From positions 1-64,000 of the forward strand of contig JAEUTQ010000060.1 of assembly GCA_016787445.1 (NCBI GenBank): a stretch of DNA of 64,000 bases. The letters run 5' to 3'. This document shows, in pieces, positions 27,212-35,615 of this stretch (positions within the stretch are counted from its first letter, which is position 1; each line of letters opens with the position of its first letter). Source of the stretch: Bacteroidia bacterium (GTDB taxonomy: Bacteria > Bacteroidota > Bacteroidia > B-17B0 > Aurantibacillaceae). A program made the translations under genes and the position numbers. The notes under the pieces are model-generated. The model saw only the letters and a list, made by a program, of their open reading frames with translations. It was not told where the DNA came from and did not search any database.

Positions 27212-27958
27212 ATGAAAATTTTAGGAATTATTCCCGCTCGTTATGCTTCCACCCGCTTCCCCGGAAAACCATTAATTGATATTATGGGTAAAACCATGCT
27301 ACAGAGAGTTTATGAACAAACCAGTAAAAGCAAAAAGCTCTCATCGGTGGTTATTGCAACAGATGATGAACGTATTGCCTCACATGCTCAGTCGTTTGGC
27401 GCCAAGGTTGTAATGACTAAAGCAGAGCATCCGAGTGGTACCGACCGTTGTTTTGAAGCTTATAAAAACTTCGGAGAAGAATTTGATTACATCATCAACA
27501 TCCAAGGTGACGAGCCATTTATCGATCCTTCACAAATTGATTTACTGGCCAATATTTGCGACGGAAACACCGAATTGGCTACCCTCATGATTAAATGCAA
27601 TAGCCATGCTGTTCTATTTGATAAAGGCGAAGTAAAAATTACTTTGAATACGAACAACGAAGCGCTTTACTTCAGTCGCATGGTTATTCCATTCATAAAA
27701 GGTGTAGATGAAAAAGAATGGCACAAACATTTTAATTATTTCCGTCATGTGGGTATGTATGCTTACCGTAAGGATGTATTGGAGAAAGTGACTAAACTTC
27801 AACCTTCTTCTCTTGAAAAAGCAGAATCACTGGAACAATTACGCTGGCTTGAAAACGGATTCAAAATCAAATGTGCAGAAACATTGCACGATAGTCATTG
27901 TATCGATACACCGGAAGATGTAGAAAAAGTAATTAAGTTAATGGGGATTAAAGCCTAG
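27212..27958 (+). CDS. kdsB: 3-deoxy-manno-octulosonate (Kdo) cytidylyltransferase KdsB
   Basis: 248 residues, normal family length. The nucleotide-binding N-terminus IIPARYASTRFPGKPL, the NIQGDEPFI motif, AEHPSGTDR, and the C-terminal ESLEQLRWLENG are the KdsB signatures. The enzyme activates Kdo with CTP to CMP-Kdo for transfer to lipid A. The genomic link with the KdsC-like and aldolase-CBS genes is consistent. The start is the ATG at 27212, in a divergent 36-nt intergenic region with the DUF1571-like gene. Confidence 0.95.
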   Translation: MKILGIIPARYASTRFPGKPLIDIMGKTMLQRVYEQTSKSKKLSSVVIATDDERIASHAQSFGAKVVMTKAEHPSGTDRCFEAYKNFGEEFDYIINIQGDEPFIDPSQIDLLANICDGNTELATLMIKCNSHAVLFDKGEVKITLNTNNEALYFSRMVIPFIKGVDEKEWHKHFNYFRHVGMYAYRKDVLEKVTKLQPSSLEKAESLEQLRWLENGFKIKCAETLHDSHCIDTPEDVEKVIKLMGIKA

Positions 27959-28302
27959 TTATTAGGAGCTCCCTTATCTAACCAACATTTAATTTTATCT
28001 AAGTCAGATTGACTTAATGCCGGTCCGCCTAATGGCATATCTTTTAGCGTAAGAACACGGTTCTTAAAAGTTCCGTCATCTACCTTTGCTTTTGTATCGG
28101 CATAAACCGCAAAATTAGGCGAGGCAGAATGACAACCCGCGCAACGAGCACTTAACAAAGGCTGAATATCTACTGAATATTTAATAGAATCACAGGCATC
28201 CGGAGTTACAACTACCTCTTTTGGAGGGAGACCTACCTTATTTACACAAGAAAAAACTGTTAAAGCTAAAATTGCAGCAAAAATGACCTTTTTCATACCC
28301 AT
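27955..28302 (-). CDS. Small cytochrome c-type lipoprotein
   Basis: 115 residues; either ATG at 28302 or at 28296 is possible. A lipoprotein signal leads to a Cys after ALTVFS (about residue 19). One haem-binding motif CAGCH lies in LLSARCAGCHSASPN (about 54-58), and DMPLGG near residue 87 could supply the axial Met. The C-terminal SQSDLDKIKCWLDKGAPNN is the usual end of these class I-like domains and mirrors the KNWIDAGAPD of the cytochrome domain at 3713. It is a likely envelope electron carrier. Its stop overlaps the kdsB stop by 4 nt (convergent). Confidence 0.85.
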   Translation of the reverse strand: MGMKKVIFAAILALTVFSCVNKVGLPPKEVVVTPDACDSIKYSVDIQPLLSARCAGCHSASPNFAVYADTKAKVDDGTFKNRVLTLKDMPLGGPALSQSDLDKIKCWLDKGAPNN

Positions 28303-28390
28303 AATTTATACCCTTAAATATACTAATTATTTGATTTTCGCTGCTATATTGATAATATTTTTTATTTTTACTAGGTAAAATACCAATATA

Positions 28391-30004
28391 ATGATGTTAA
28401 GAAGAAGTCTATTTTTAGTATTAAGTTTATTATTAGCCAACAGCTATTTCGGAAAGCCTTTGGATGCCGGCGACCAGGTAAAAATGGCGCTTGCCAAGCA
28501 AAAATTCTTAGGTGGACAAGTTGTGGAGGCTCTCAATATTTATAAGGAAGTTCTCACTAAAAACCCAAAAGATGCCACCGTATTGCATCACGTGGGCGAA
28601 TGTCACTTTACGTTGAGAGATTACGATAAAGCCTTAGAAACATTTTTGAAAGCCAAAGAAAACGGAGATATTAAATATCAATCGCAATATTATTTAGGTC
28701 GCGTGTACCAGTTAAAAGGAAAGTATGATGAAGCTTTAACCGAATTACAAGCTTATAAAAGTAAAGCCACTGCAAAAGAATCGGAAGAACAAGACGCAGA
28801 TGTTTATATTGATCAATGTAACACAGCTAAAACTTTAATTGCCGCACCGCTTGAAGTAAAAATTGAAAATATGGGTCCGGAGATCAACAGTAAGTATGAT
28901 GATCAGTCTCCTGCTATTTCAGCTGACGGTATGCGTTTGGTATTTAACACACGCCGCCCTGAAACTACTAATGCACCTGTTGATGTGGAAGGTGACGGAA
29001 AATTTTTCCAGGATATTTATTATTCCGATTTCGATACAGTAGCTAAAAAATGGAAAACCGCTGATGGTGTACCGGGCTCTATCAATACCGATGCGCATGA
29101 TGCTTGTACAAGTATTTCGGCTGACGGTAAACAGATTTACATTTACAAAAATGATTTAAAAGATCCCCAATCACGTGGTGGAGATGTTTATGTGTCTAAA
29201 ATCGTAAGCGGTAAATGGCGTACACCTGAAAATTTAGCCAAGCCAATTAACACCAGCTATTGGGAAGGTGGCGCTTGTATTTCGCCGGATGGTAAAAAAA
29301 TATTTTTTACTAGTGAGCGCCCGGGTGGTAGCGGCAGCTCTGATATTTGGATGGCCGAAAGAATTTCAAAACGCGAATGGGGCAAACCGGTGAATTTAGG
29401 AACCGACATTAACACTCCTTTTGATGAAGTAGGTTTATTCTTAGCGCCGGACGGAAAAACATTATTCTTCTGCTCTAACGGAAAAGGCTCCATGGGCGAT
29501 TACGATATTTTTAAAACCGTATTTGAAAACGGTAAGTGGAGCAAGCCGGTTAACTTAGGTTATCCGATCAATAGCGAAAAACGCGACGGACCATTTGTAG
29601 TAAGCGCTGATGCACAAACCGGTTATTTTGCAAGTAACAGAGATGGAGGCTTGGGAGAAAGCGATATTTACATGGTAGATTTAAGTAATTATGCTGTATT
29701 GGAAAAAGACGGCAAAGTAAAAAGTAATAATGGTTTAAGTATTTTAAAAGGAACTGTGCGTGATGGTTACGAAGGTTACGGATTGGCTGAAGTAGATGTA
29801 GAATTTACGGATGAAGCGGGAGCTAAAGTTGGAAGCACTGCTACGAATGAAAACGGAGAATATTTCATCACCTTAAAAGGCGGAATGAAATATACCATCA
29901 CAGCGAAGAAAAAAGGATTTAAAGACGCAGTTGAAGTGGTTGAATTAAAATTAGGCGCTAAAGAAACTTACTCTTTGGTAAAAGATGTGATGTTGAAGAA
30001 ATAA
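28391..30004 (+). CDS. PorE-like TPR/PD40/carboxypeptidase-regulatory protein lacking OmpA
   Basis: 537 residues. Signal peptide about 1-21. TPR repeats occupy about 25-150 (VLHHVGECHFTLRDYDKAL, YYLGRVYQLKGKYDEAL). A PD40/WD40-like propeller follows (about 165-430; SPAISADGMRLVFNT, ACISPDGKKIFFTSERPGG, LFLAPDGKTLFFCSNG), then one carboxypeptidase-regulatory-like domain (about 450-537; LKGTVRDGYEG ... TNENGEYFITL). The T9SS periplasmic protein PorE has this order followed by an OmpA peptidoglycan-binding domain, which is missing here because the frame ends cleanly. It is more likely a PorE-related paralogue than PorE itself. Confidence 0.82.
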   Translation: MMLRRSLFLVLSLLLANSYFGKPLDAGDQVKMALAKQKFLGGQVVEALNIYKEVLTKNPKDATVLHHVGECHFTLRDYDKALETFLKAKENGDIKYQSQYYLGRVYQLKGKYDEALTELQAYKSKATAKESEEQDADVYIDQCNTAKTLIAAPLEVKIENMGPEINSKYDDQSPAISADGMRLVFNTRRPETTNAPVDVEGDGKFFQDIYYSDFDTVAKKWKTADGVPGSINTDAHDACTSISADGKQIYIYKNDLKDPQSRGGDVYVSKIVSGKWRTPENLAKPINTSYWEGGACISPDGKKIFFTSERPGGSGSSDIWMAERISKREWGKPVNLGTDINTPFDEVGLFLAPDGKTLFFCSNGKGSMGDYDIFKTVFENGKWSKPVNLGYPINSEKRDGPFVVSADAQTGYFASNRDGGLGESDIYMVDLSNYAVLEKDGKVKSNNGLSILKGTVRDGYEGYGLAEVDVEFTDEAGAKVGSTATNENGEYFITLKGGMKYTITAKKKGFKDAVEVVELKLGAKETYSLVKDVMLKK

Positions 30005-30025
30005 TTTTTTAAATATTCTCAATTG

Positions 30026-30056
30026 AAAATCCCGGGTTGTGCTCGGGATTTTTTGT
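30026..30056 (+). terminator. Rho-independent terminator
   Basis: AAAATCCCG pairs with CGGGATTTT (9 bp, loop GGTTGTGCT), running into TTTTTTG. It lies 22 nt after the stop at 30004. Confidence 0.82.
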
Positions 30057-30422
30057 TTTAATGCGGTTCATGTTTGCTGTTGATTCTATTGGTTATTTTG
30101 GAATCAACGAATAAGATCGGTCGGCTCATAAAAACCTGTGTATAATCGGCAATAAAATACTTTGTAGAATTATAACTACAAATCTTGGGTGTTTTTACGT
30201 GTAAAAGCAATCTCTATTTTTTGTATTCTTGATCAAACCAAAACCGACTTCATTAAACTCTAGTAAATAGGCGACTTTAATTCCAACATGAAATAAAAGT
30301 TGCCGGATATATAAGATAACGTAACAGTTATATGATTTTAAAACAAAGATTACATTAATGAAATACCTTTTCAAAAAAATAAAACAAACAAGTCCTCAAA
30401 TAATAACAAAAAAATCAAATCA
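30057..30422. other. Intergenic region without a recognisable gene
   Basis: About 366 nt between the terminator and the next start. It is AT-rich with stops in all frames. I see no RNA gene, ORF or repeat. It presumably holds the promoter of the 30423 gene, but no convincing TAnnTTTG box was found close to the ATG. Confidence 0.5.
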
Positions 30423-33400
30423 ATGAGAAAAACAAAAACAAAAAAATGGCTCACTGCGCTATTCGCGGCTGGGTCTTTATGGGCAAGTGCCCAATGCACG
30501 CCGTGCTCAACCGTAAATGTATGTGAGTATGTATGTAATGGAAGTTTTGAAAACCTTATCTCTCCACCTACGGCTCAGAATCAAGTATCCTTAGCTTGCG
30601 GATGGAATAATACAAATCCTTCTACTACTCCCGATTTACTATCGACAGCAGGAGGAGTTGATGTAGATATACCATGTAATGTTGGAGGAAATTTACCATC
30701 AGCAAACACAGGCTCAAATTGTACTCATTTTATTGCAAGAAACTTTGGCCAAAGCAACTGGTGGGAGGGCATAGGAACGGTACTTACAACCTCGTTACAA
30801 GCTGGTTTAACCTATGAAATTACCTTTTATCTTGCTTTAAGTTCGAAGTCAAACTATAATTCAGATAATGTTGGTGTTTACCTACAAAAATCATCGTTTC
30901 CGCAGTATCAGTCTTCAAACTATTACGTAACTACTACTTCACAAGGTTTGAATTGGACTAAATATAGTATACTGTATACTGCTTATGGTGGAGAAGATGT
31001 TTTGTTTATTGGGGCAATTAGTTTACCTTATTATTATACAGCCGCTCCTTTCAGTCCCTACGATTGTTCAGGTCCGATTAGTTATAGTCCTGGGCAAAAA
31101 CATAGTGCATACTATTTAGATGACGTCTCTATCCGAGAATATAATCAAATTGAGGTAGCGGCAACATCAACTACAGGTTGTACAGGAGAATCATTTACTC
31201 TTACAGCTACAGGAGCTAATACATATACTTGGAATCCTGGTGCTATGACAGGGTCAAATGTTGTGGTTTCACCAAGCTCTGCTACTGTATACACAGTTAC
31301 AGGTAGCACACCAATTGGCTGTTCAGTTTACTCTCAAACAATTGGAATTTATCCAGCTTCTTGCTGTACCAATGGCAACTCAGGCAATATCAGTTTGAAA
31401 AACGCAACAGTTGTAGCAACAGGCGGCATTGGGTGGAATACTATGACGTCAGGTAATGTTTATACAGGACTCATTAATGCCCCTACAAATTCAGTTGTTA
31501 CAAATACTCTTACCATTATCGGTGGATTAACAATAAACACACCGCTAACTTTTAGTCTTTGTAACGTTTCGGTAAATGAAGACGTTCATATCGTCCAAAA
31601 TAGCAAAACTAACATCGACCGTTCATGGTTTTATGGTTGCGGTAAACTTTGGGGAGGTATAATTTCCAAAGCAGAATTAAACATTACAAATTCATTTATT
31701 GAAGACGCTTATATAGGAGTAAATATTGGATATTTTTCATTCATTGGCTCTCATCCTAAGTTTACCTCTCACAATGTTGTATATGACAAGAATTATATTT
31801 CGATTATTGCGGGAATGTGTTCAATGAATACAGGCAGTTTCACAATAACAGGTAGTATATTTACTTCAAGAACTATTTCGGCGGCATTGCACAACTTTGC
31901 GGTTGGCACACAGTACAATTCAACTTTGCTTCCACTATCTTCTAAAGTGCCGGCTAAATTGCTAGGGTCAACCGCTTATAGTATCACAGCTAACACAATA
32001 CGCTCTAATATAGGAATTGCGTTTTATGGATTAGTCTCTACAAGTACACTTACACCTGATTTTAAAGTTGGTGGTGTTTCAACCGTTTCCCAATCAGATA
32101 ACGATAAATACAGTAATATGTTTGATTACATAAACGAAGGTGTGTATAACGCAAATTCTAAAATCTTGCTTATTAATGGCAAATACAGTAACATTATCAA
32201 TACAGGTGTTGGAAATACTTTAGGTGCCGTTTATCATAACGACGGAAGCGCTTCACCAAGCACAACATCAACCAAAGTTGGTCAATTGGGTGGCGGTAGT
32301 TCTCCAACATCCTATTATAAAAACATCTTTGGCTTTGGCACAACTACAACCATTTTAGACGCGGTTGTAGCTGAAAACGGCGGGGTTGTGGACGTAAGCT
32401 ATAATGATTTTAAAACGATTAGTCGTTATGGTGTTGCAATTAAAAACTGGAATGCAACAAGTGTAAATACAGAAACTGTGGTTGTTTCTAATAACAGTTA
32501 TACAACCGCCGCTTATGCTTTTTATGGTTACAATAATCAAAGTATTTCTGCTTCTGTAAAGAGCAATACTTTAGTTCAGTCGCCAGCCACATACACAAAC
32601 AATTCAAATATTTACATTGATGAAATCAATAAACCTGCTAACGCAAGTTATACGGTTAACGCGAATAACTTCGCGGGAACCTTAAATGGAGTGTTTGCAC
32701 GTAACGCTAAAAACATACGTGTAATTAATAACACTATTCAAATTGCTAAACCTGTTACAACAAGTACCTACAACGCTGCTGTATGGTTCGATAACGTTGA
32801 AAACAGTTTAGTAAAAGGTAATGCTATCACTTGTAATCCTACTAACAGCGCAAGTTGGAATACCTTTGGTACTTTCGCTAACGCAAGTATTCAAAATACC
32901 TATAAATGTAATACGATTAGTAAAGTTAGTGCGTGTATGAAGTTTCAGGCTTATTGCTATCCAACCTTTAATTACAAAAACACATTAAACCAAACAGGCG
33001 GTACTGACGCTTGCTTATACGGAGTTTGGCAAGATAACTCAGCTCAAACTGGCGACATTGGTGGATGGAACGGTAGTTCATACGAAATGGCAGATATTAT
33101 TTGGGGTGATTTTAGTGGTGCAGATACGCGTTGTCAAGCTGGTTCAAACTGGAATCCTACTCAATATGTAACTTTTTATGATGCAATTAAAAATGCAGCC
33201 GACTATACACCACAAGTGAATACCGTTCCAGGTGGATTGGATTTCTCTTTACCAATGGTTCCTGTTAATACAAGCGCAACTTTAACGGACTATACGTGTT
33301 GGGAAACAAGTCGACTGGCTTCACAAGGAGTTAAGGGTACGAAAAATTCAAATAGCCCGAATGAAGACTTGGTACAGTTTGAAAAGTATGTGAAGAAACA

Positions 33401-34070
33401 GGTTTTACTTCCTGAGATTTCAAACGTAACCGGAAAAGTCATTAAAGGTGCGAACGAAAATAATTTCCGCCTTGTGGATAGTTTGATTGAACAATATATT
33501 TCTACTAAAAATCAAGCCGTATTAAATCAAGCGAAATCAGTGAATAGTTCAATCAGCACAGCAAATAATCAAGAGCTGAACTTAAAAAACTACAACGCTA
33601 TCTATTGTGTATTTGTTGAAGATGATAGTTTAGTTACAGCCAATCAGATTAATGACTTACATAGTTTAGCGCAGCTTTGTCCTTTTACCGATGGCTTAGC
33701 GGTTTATGAAGCTCGTGGATTGGTACGTAATTGGAACGACAGTACAAATTATTATAACTCTTGTGAAAACAATATCCCTGAAGAGTTTAATAACTTCAGT
33801 AGGTTTGCTAATAGCATTAATGATTCACAAAGTGCAATTCAAACAATGGTTTATCCAAACCCTAGTAATGGTAATTTAACTGTTACAGTATCGCTTAAAG
33901 ATTGTATCTTTGAGGTATATGATGTTATCGGCAAAAAAGTAATGAGCCAAAAGTTAAACGAGAATGAAACTAAAGTTGATGTTTCTTCGTTAAACAATGG
34001 TACTTATCTTTATAAAATAACTCAAAATAATGTAGTTATTAAAGCAGATAAACTAGTTTTAAGCAAATAG
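30423..34070 (+). CDS. Large secreted protein: N-terminal sheet module, Ig-like, beta-helix, T9SS type A
   Basis: 1215 residues. A signal peptide (about 1-23, ending WASAQ) precedes a Cys-rich start (CTPCSTVNVCEYVC) and a module (about 35-240) opening with NGSFEN and ending YYLDDVSIREYN, like carbohydrate-binding jelly rolls. One Ig-like repeat follows (TLTATGANTYTWNPG), then a long region of short Asn/Ser/Thr-rich strands (about 330-850) compatible with a right-handed parallel beta-helix (VVDVSYNDFKTISRYGV, IRVINNTIQIA). The end (VYPNPSNGNLTV ... LNNGTYLYKIT ... KLVLSK) is a type A sorting domain. It may bind or cleave polysaccharide, but no catalytic residues can be named. The next gene follows within 20 nt. 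Confidence 0.8.
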   Translation: MRKTKTKKWLTALFAAGSLWASAQCTPCSTVNVCEYVCNGSFENLISPPTAQNQVSLACGWNNTNPSTTPDLLSTAGGVDVDIPCNVGGNLPSANTGSNCTHFIARNFGQSNWWEGIGTVLTTSLQAGLTYEITFYLALSSKSNYNSDNVGVYLQKSSFPQYQSSNYYVTTTSQGLNWTKYSILYTAYGGEDVLFIGAISLPYYYTAAPFSPYDCSGPISYSPGQKHSAYYLDDVSIREYNQIEVAATSTTGCTGESFTLTATGANTYTWNPGAMTGSNVVVSPSSATVYTVTGSTPIGCSVYSQTIGIYPASCCTNGNSGNISLKNATVVATGGIGWNTMTSGNVYTGLINAPTNSVVTNTLTIIGGLTINTPLTFSLCNVSVNEDVHIVQNSKTNIDRSWFYGCGKLWGGIISKAELNITNSFIEDAYIGVNIGYFSFIGSHPKFTSHNVVYDKNYISIIAGMCSMNTGSFTITGSIFTSRTISAALHNFAVGTQYNSTLLPLSSKVPAKLLGSTAYSITANTIRSNIGIAFYGLVSTSTLTPDFKVGGVSTVSQSDNDKYSNMFDYINEGVYNANSKILLINGKYSNIINTGVGNTLGAVYHNDGSASPSTTSTKVGQLGGGSSPTSYYKNIFGFGTTTTILDAVVAENGGVVDVSYNDFKTISRYGVAIKNWNATSVNTETVVVSNNSYTTAAYAFYGYNNQSISASVKSNTLVQSPATYTNNSNIYIDEINKPANASYTVNANNFAGTLNGVFARNAKNIRVINNTIQIAKPVTTSTYNAAVWFDNVENSLVKGNAITCNPTNSASWNTFGTFANASIQNTYKCNTISKVSACMKFQAYCYPTFNYKNTLNQTGGTDACLYGVWQDNSAQTGDIGGWNGSSYEMADIIWGDFSGADTRCQAGSNWNPTQYVTFYDAIKNAADYTPQVNTVPGGLDFSLPMVPVNTSATLTDYTCWETSRLASQGVKGTKNSNSPNEDLVQFEKYVKKQVLLPEISNVTGKVIKGANENNFRLVDSLIEQYISTKNQAVLNQAKSVNSSISTANNQELNLKNYNAIYCVFVEDDSLVTANQINDLHSLAQLCPFTDGLAVYEARGLVRNWNDSTNYYNSCENNIPEEFNNFSRFANSINDSQSAIQTMVYPNPSNGNLTVTVSLKDCIFEVYDVIGKKVMSQKLNENETKVDVSSLNNGTYLYKITQNNVVIKADKLVLSK

Positions 34071-34090
34071 TGAATAAGGAACAATTTAAT

Positions 34091-35611
34091 ATGAATTCGA
34101 AACAGAGAGGGGCAGCAATTGCCCTTCTCTGTTTTGTTCTGATTTATACCATAAAAGCTCAACCAATAATAAATCAAATAACAAACGGTTCCTTTGAAGA
34201 CACTATACAATGTCCCTATTTTCCATCTCAAATTGATTTCGCAAACGGATGGTTCAAGCCAACATTAGGTGGTAGCTCAGATTATTTTAACACATGTTCA
34301 AACTCATTTACTAACACCATTCCAAGCGCTTCAATTATTACAATACCTAGCAATAGATTTGGGTTTCAATATCCCAGAAGCGGGAATGCGTATCAAGGTC
34401 TTGGCATATACTCTAATAAAAATCCAACAGATTATAGGGAGTATATTAAGAATAGATTAATAAAACCAATCACAAATACTAAAACTTATTGTATAACATT
34501 TTATGTTAGTTTCGCTGAAATAAGCCGATTTACAACATCAAATCTAGGTTATTATTTTAGCAATGATTCGATTGTTTCTGGTTGGGCTATGCCAACTTTA
34601 ATCCCAATTACTCCAGATTTTGAAATTGGCTCACACTTATCTGATACTGTTAATTGGATTCAAATCCAAAGTACTTATACCTCTAGTAACTCATTTCGCT
34701 TTTTTACAATTGGTAATTTTAGGGATGATAACAATACTAATGCTATTCAAGTTAAACCTTTAATTAATCAAATATATAATGACGGGTCTTATTACTATGT
34801 AGACGACGTATCAATCGTTGAAATCAATTCCGCTAATGCTTCCGTCAATGACACATTAGTTAGCCGATGTGTGAGTGACAGTATTGTTTTAGGTACAGAT
34901 AGCACAGAGTTTGCAACATACACATGGAGTAGTACAGTTGCAGGAATGGCGGCATTAAGTTGTAGCAATTGTCCTAACCCCATTGCAAAACCACAAGTAA
35001 CAACCAAATATTATTTAACAAAAGTACAATGCAGCGCAACAACTACGGATAGTGTTTTAGTAGTGGTTAAAACACCTACTACTATTGCTAATGCCGGAAT
35101 GAATCAATTAATTTGTGATGGAGATATAATTCAAATCGGCACACCCGATAGCTCTGCTTATACAAGTTATAATTGGATGCCTAATATAGGATTAAGTTGT
35201 ACTAATTGCGCTACGCCCTTCGCAAACCCAAACACAACTACTACATATAATTTAATTCGTCAGGAATGTGATTTAATCACAGCAAGCAGCGTACAAGTAA
35301 CAGTTGATGACTGCAACCCAACTTATACCGTTCCTAATGTTTTTACGCCCAATTACGATGATATAAATGATACATGGGGCATAAAATTCAGCAACACTAA
35401 ATACATTAAAAATTTCCAAATGCACATTTATGACCGTTGGGGTTTGTTGGTTTATTCTACAAATCCTGATATAAATACTCCTAATTCAAAATGGGACGGT
35501 CATACCTCGGCAGGAATTGAATGTTCGGCAGGCGTGTATTTTTATGTGATTAGTTTTGATAAAAACGAGGAGCATGTTGAATTGAAAGGAAGCTTGAGTT
35601 TGTTCAGATAA
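34091..35611 (+). CDS. Secreted protein with T9SS type B (gliding motility-associated) C-terminus
   Basis: 506 residues from the ATG at 34091; an upstream GTG at 34070 overlapping the previous stop is less likely because the ATG gives a standard signal peptide (GAAIALLCFVLIYTIKAQ). The N-terminal module (NGSFEDTIQCPYFP ... YYVDDVSIVEIN) is homologous in outline to that of the gene upstream. Two Cys-paired Ig-like segments follow (TYTWSSTVAGMAALSCSNCPNP; YNWMPNIGLSCTNCATP, broken here by length). The last 90 residues (VPNVFTPNYDDINDTW ... IYDRWGLLVYST ... SAGVYFYVISF) are the type B/CHU_C sorting domain, so export depends on T9SS plus a PorP/SprF-like partner. Confidence 0.85.
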   Translation: MNSKQRGAAIALLCFVLIYTIKAQPIINQITNGSFEDTIQCPYFPSQIDFANGWFKPTLGGSSDYFNTCSNSFTNTIPSASIITIPSNRFGFQYPRSGNAYQGLGIYSNKNPTDYREYIKNRLIKPITNTKTYCITFYVSFAEISRFTTSNLGYYFSNDSIVSGWAMPTLIPITPDFEIGSHLSDTVNWIQIQSTYTSSNSFRFFTIGNFRDDNNTNAIQVKPLINQIYNDGSYYYVDDVSIVEINSANASVNDTLVSRCVSDSIVLGTDSTEFATYTWSSTVAGMAALSCSNCPNPIAKPQVTTKYYLTKVQCSATTTDSVLVVVKTPTTIANAGMNQLICDGDIIQIGTPDSSAYTSYNWMPNIGLSCTNCATPFANPNTTTTYNLIRQECDLITASSVQVTVDDCNPTYTVPNVFTPNYDDINDTWGIKFSNTKYIKNFQMHIYDRWGLLVYSTNPDINTPNSKWDGHTSAGIECSAGVYFYVISFDKNEEHVELKGSLSLFR

Positions 35612-35615
35612 ATGA

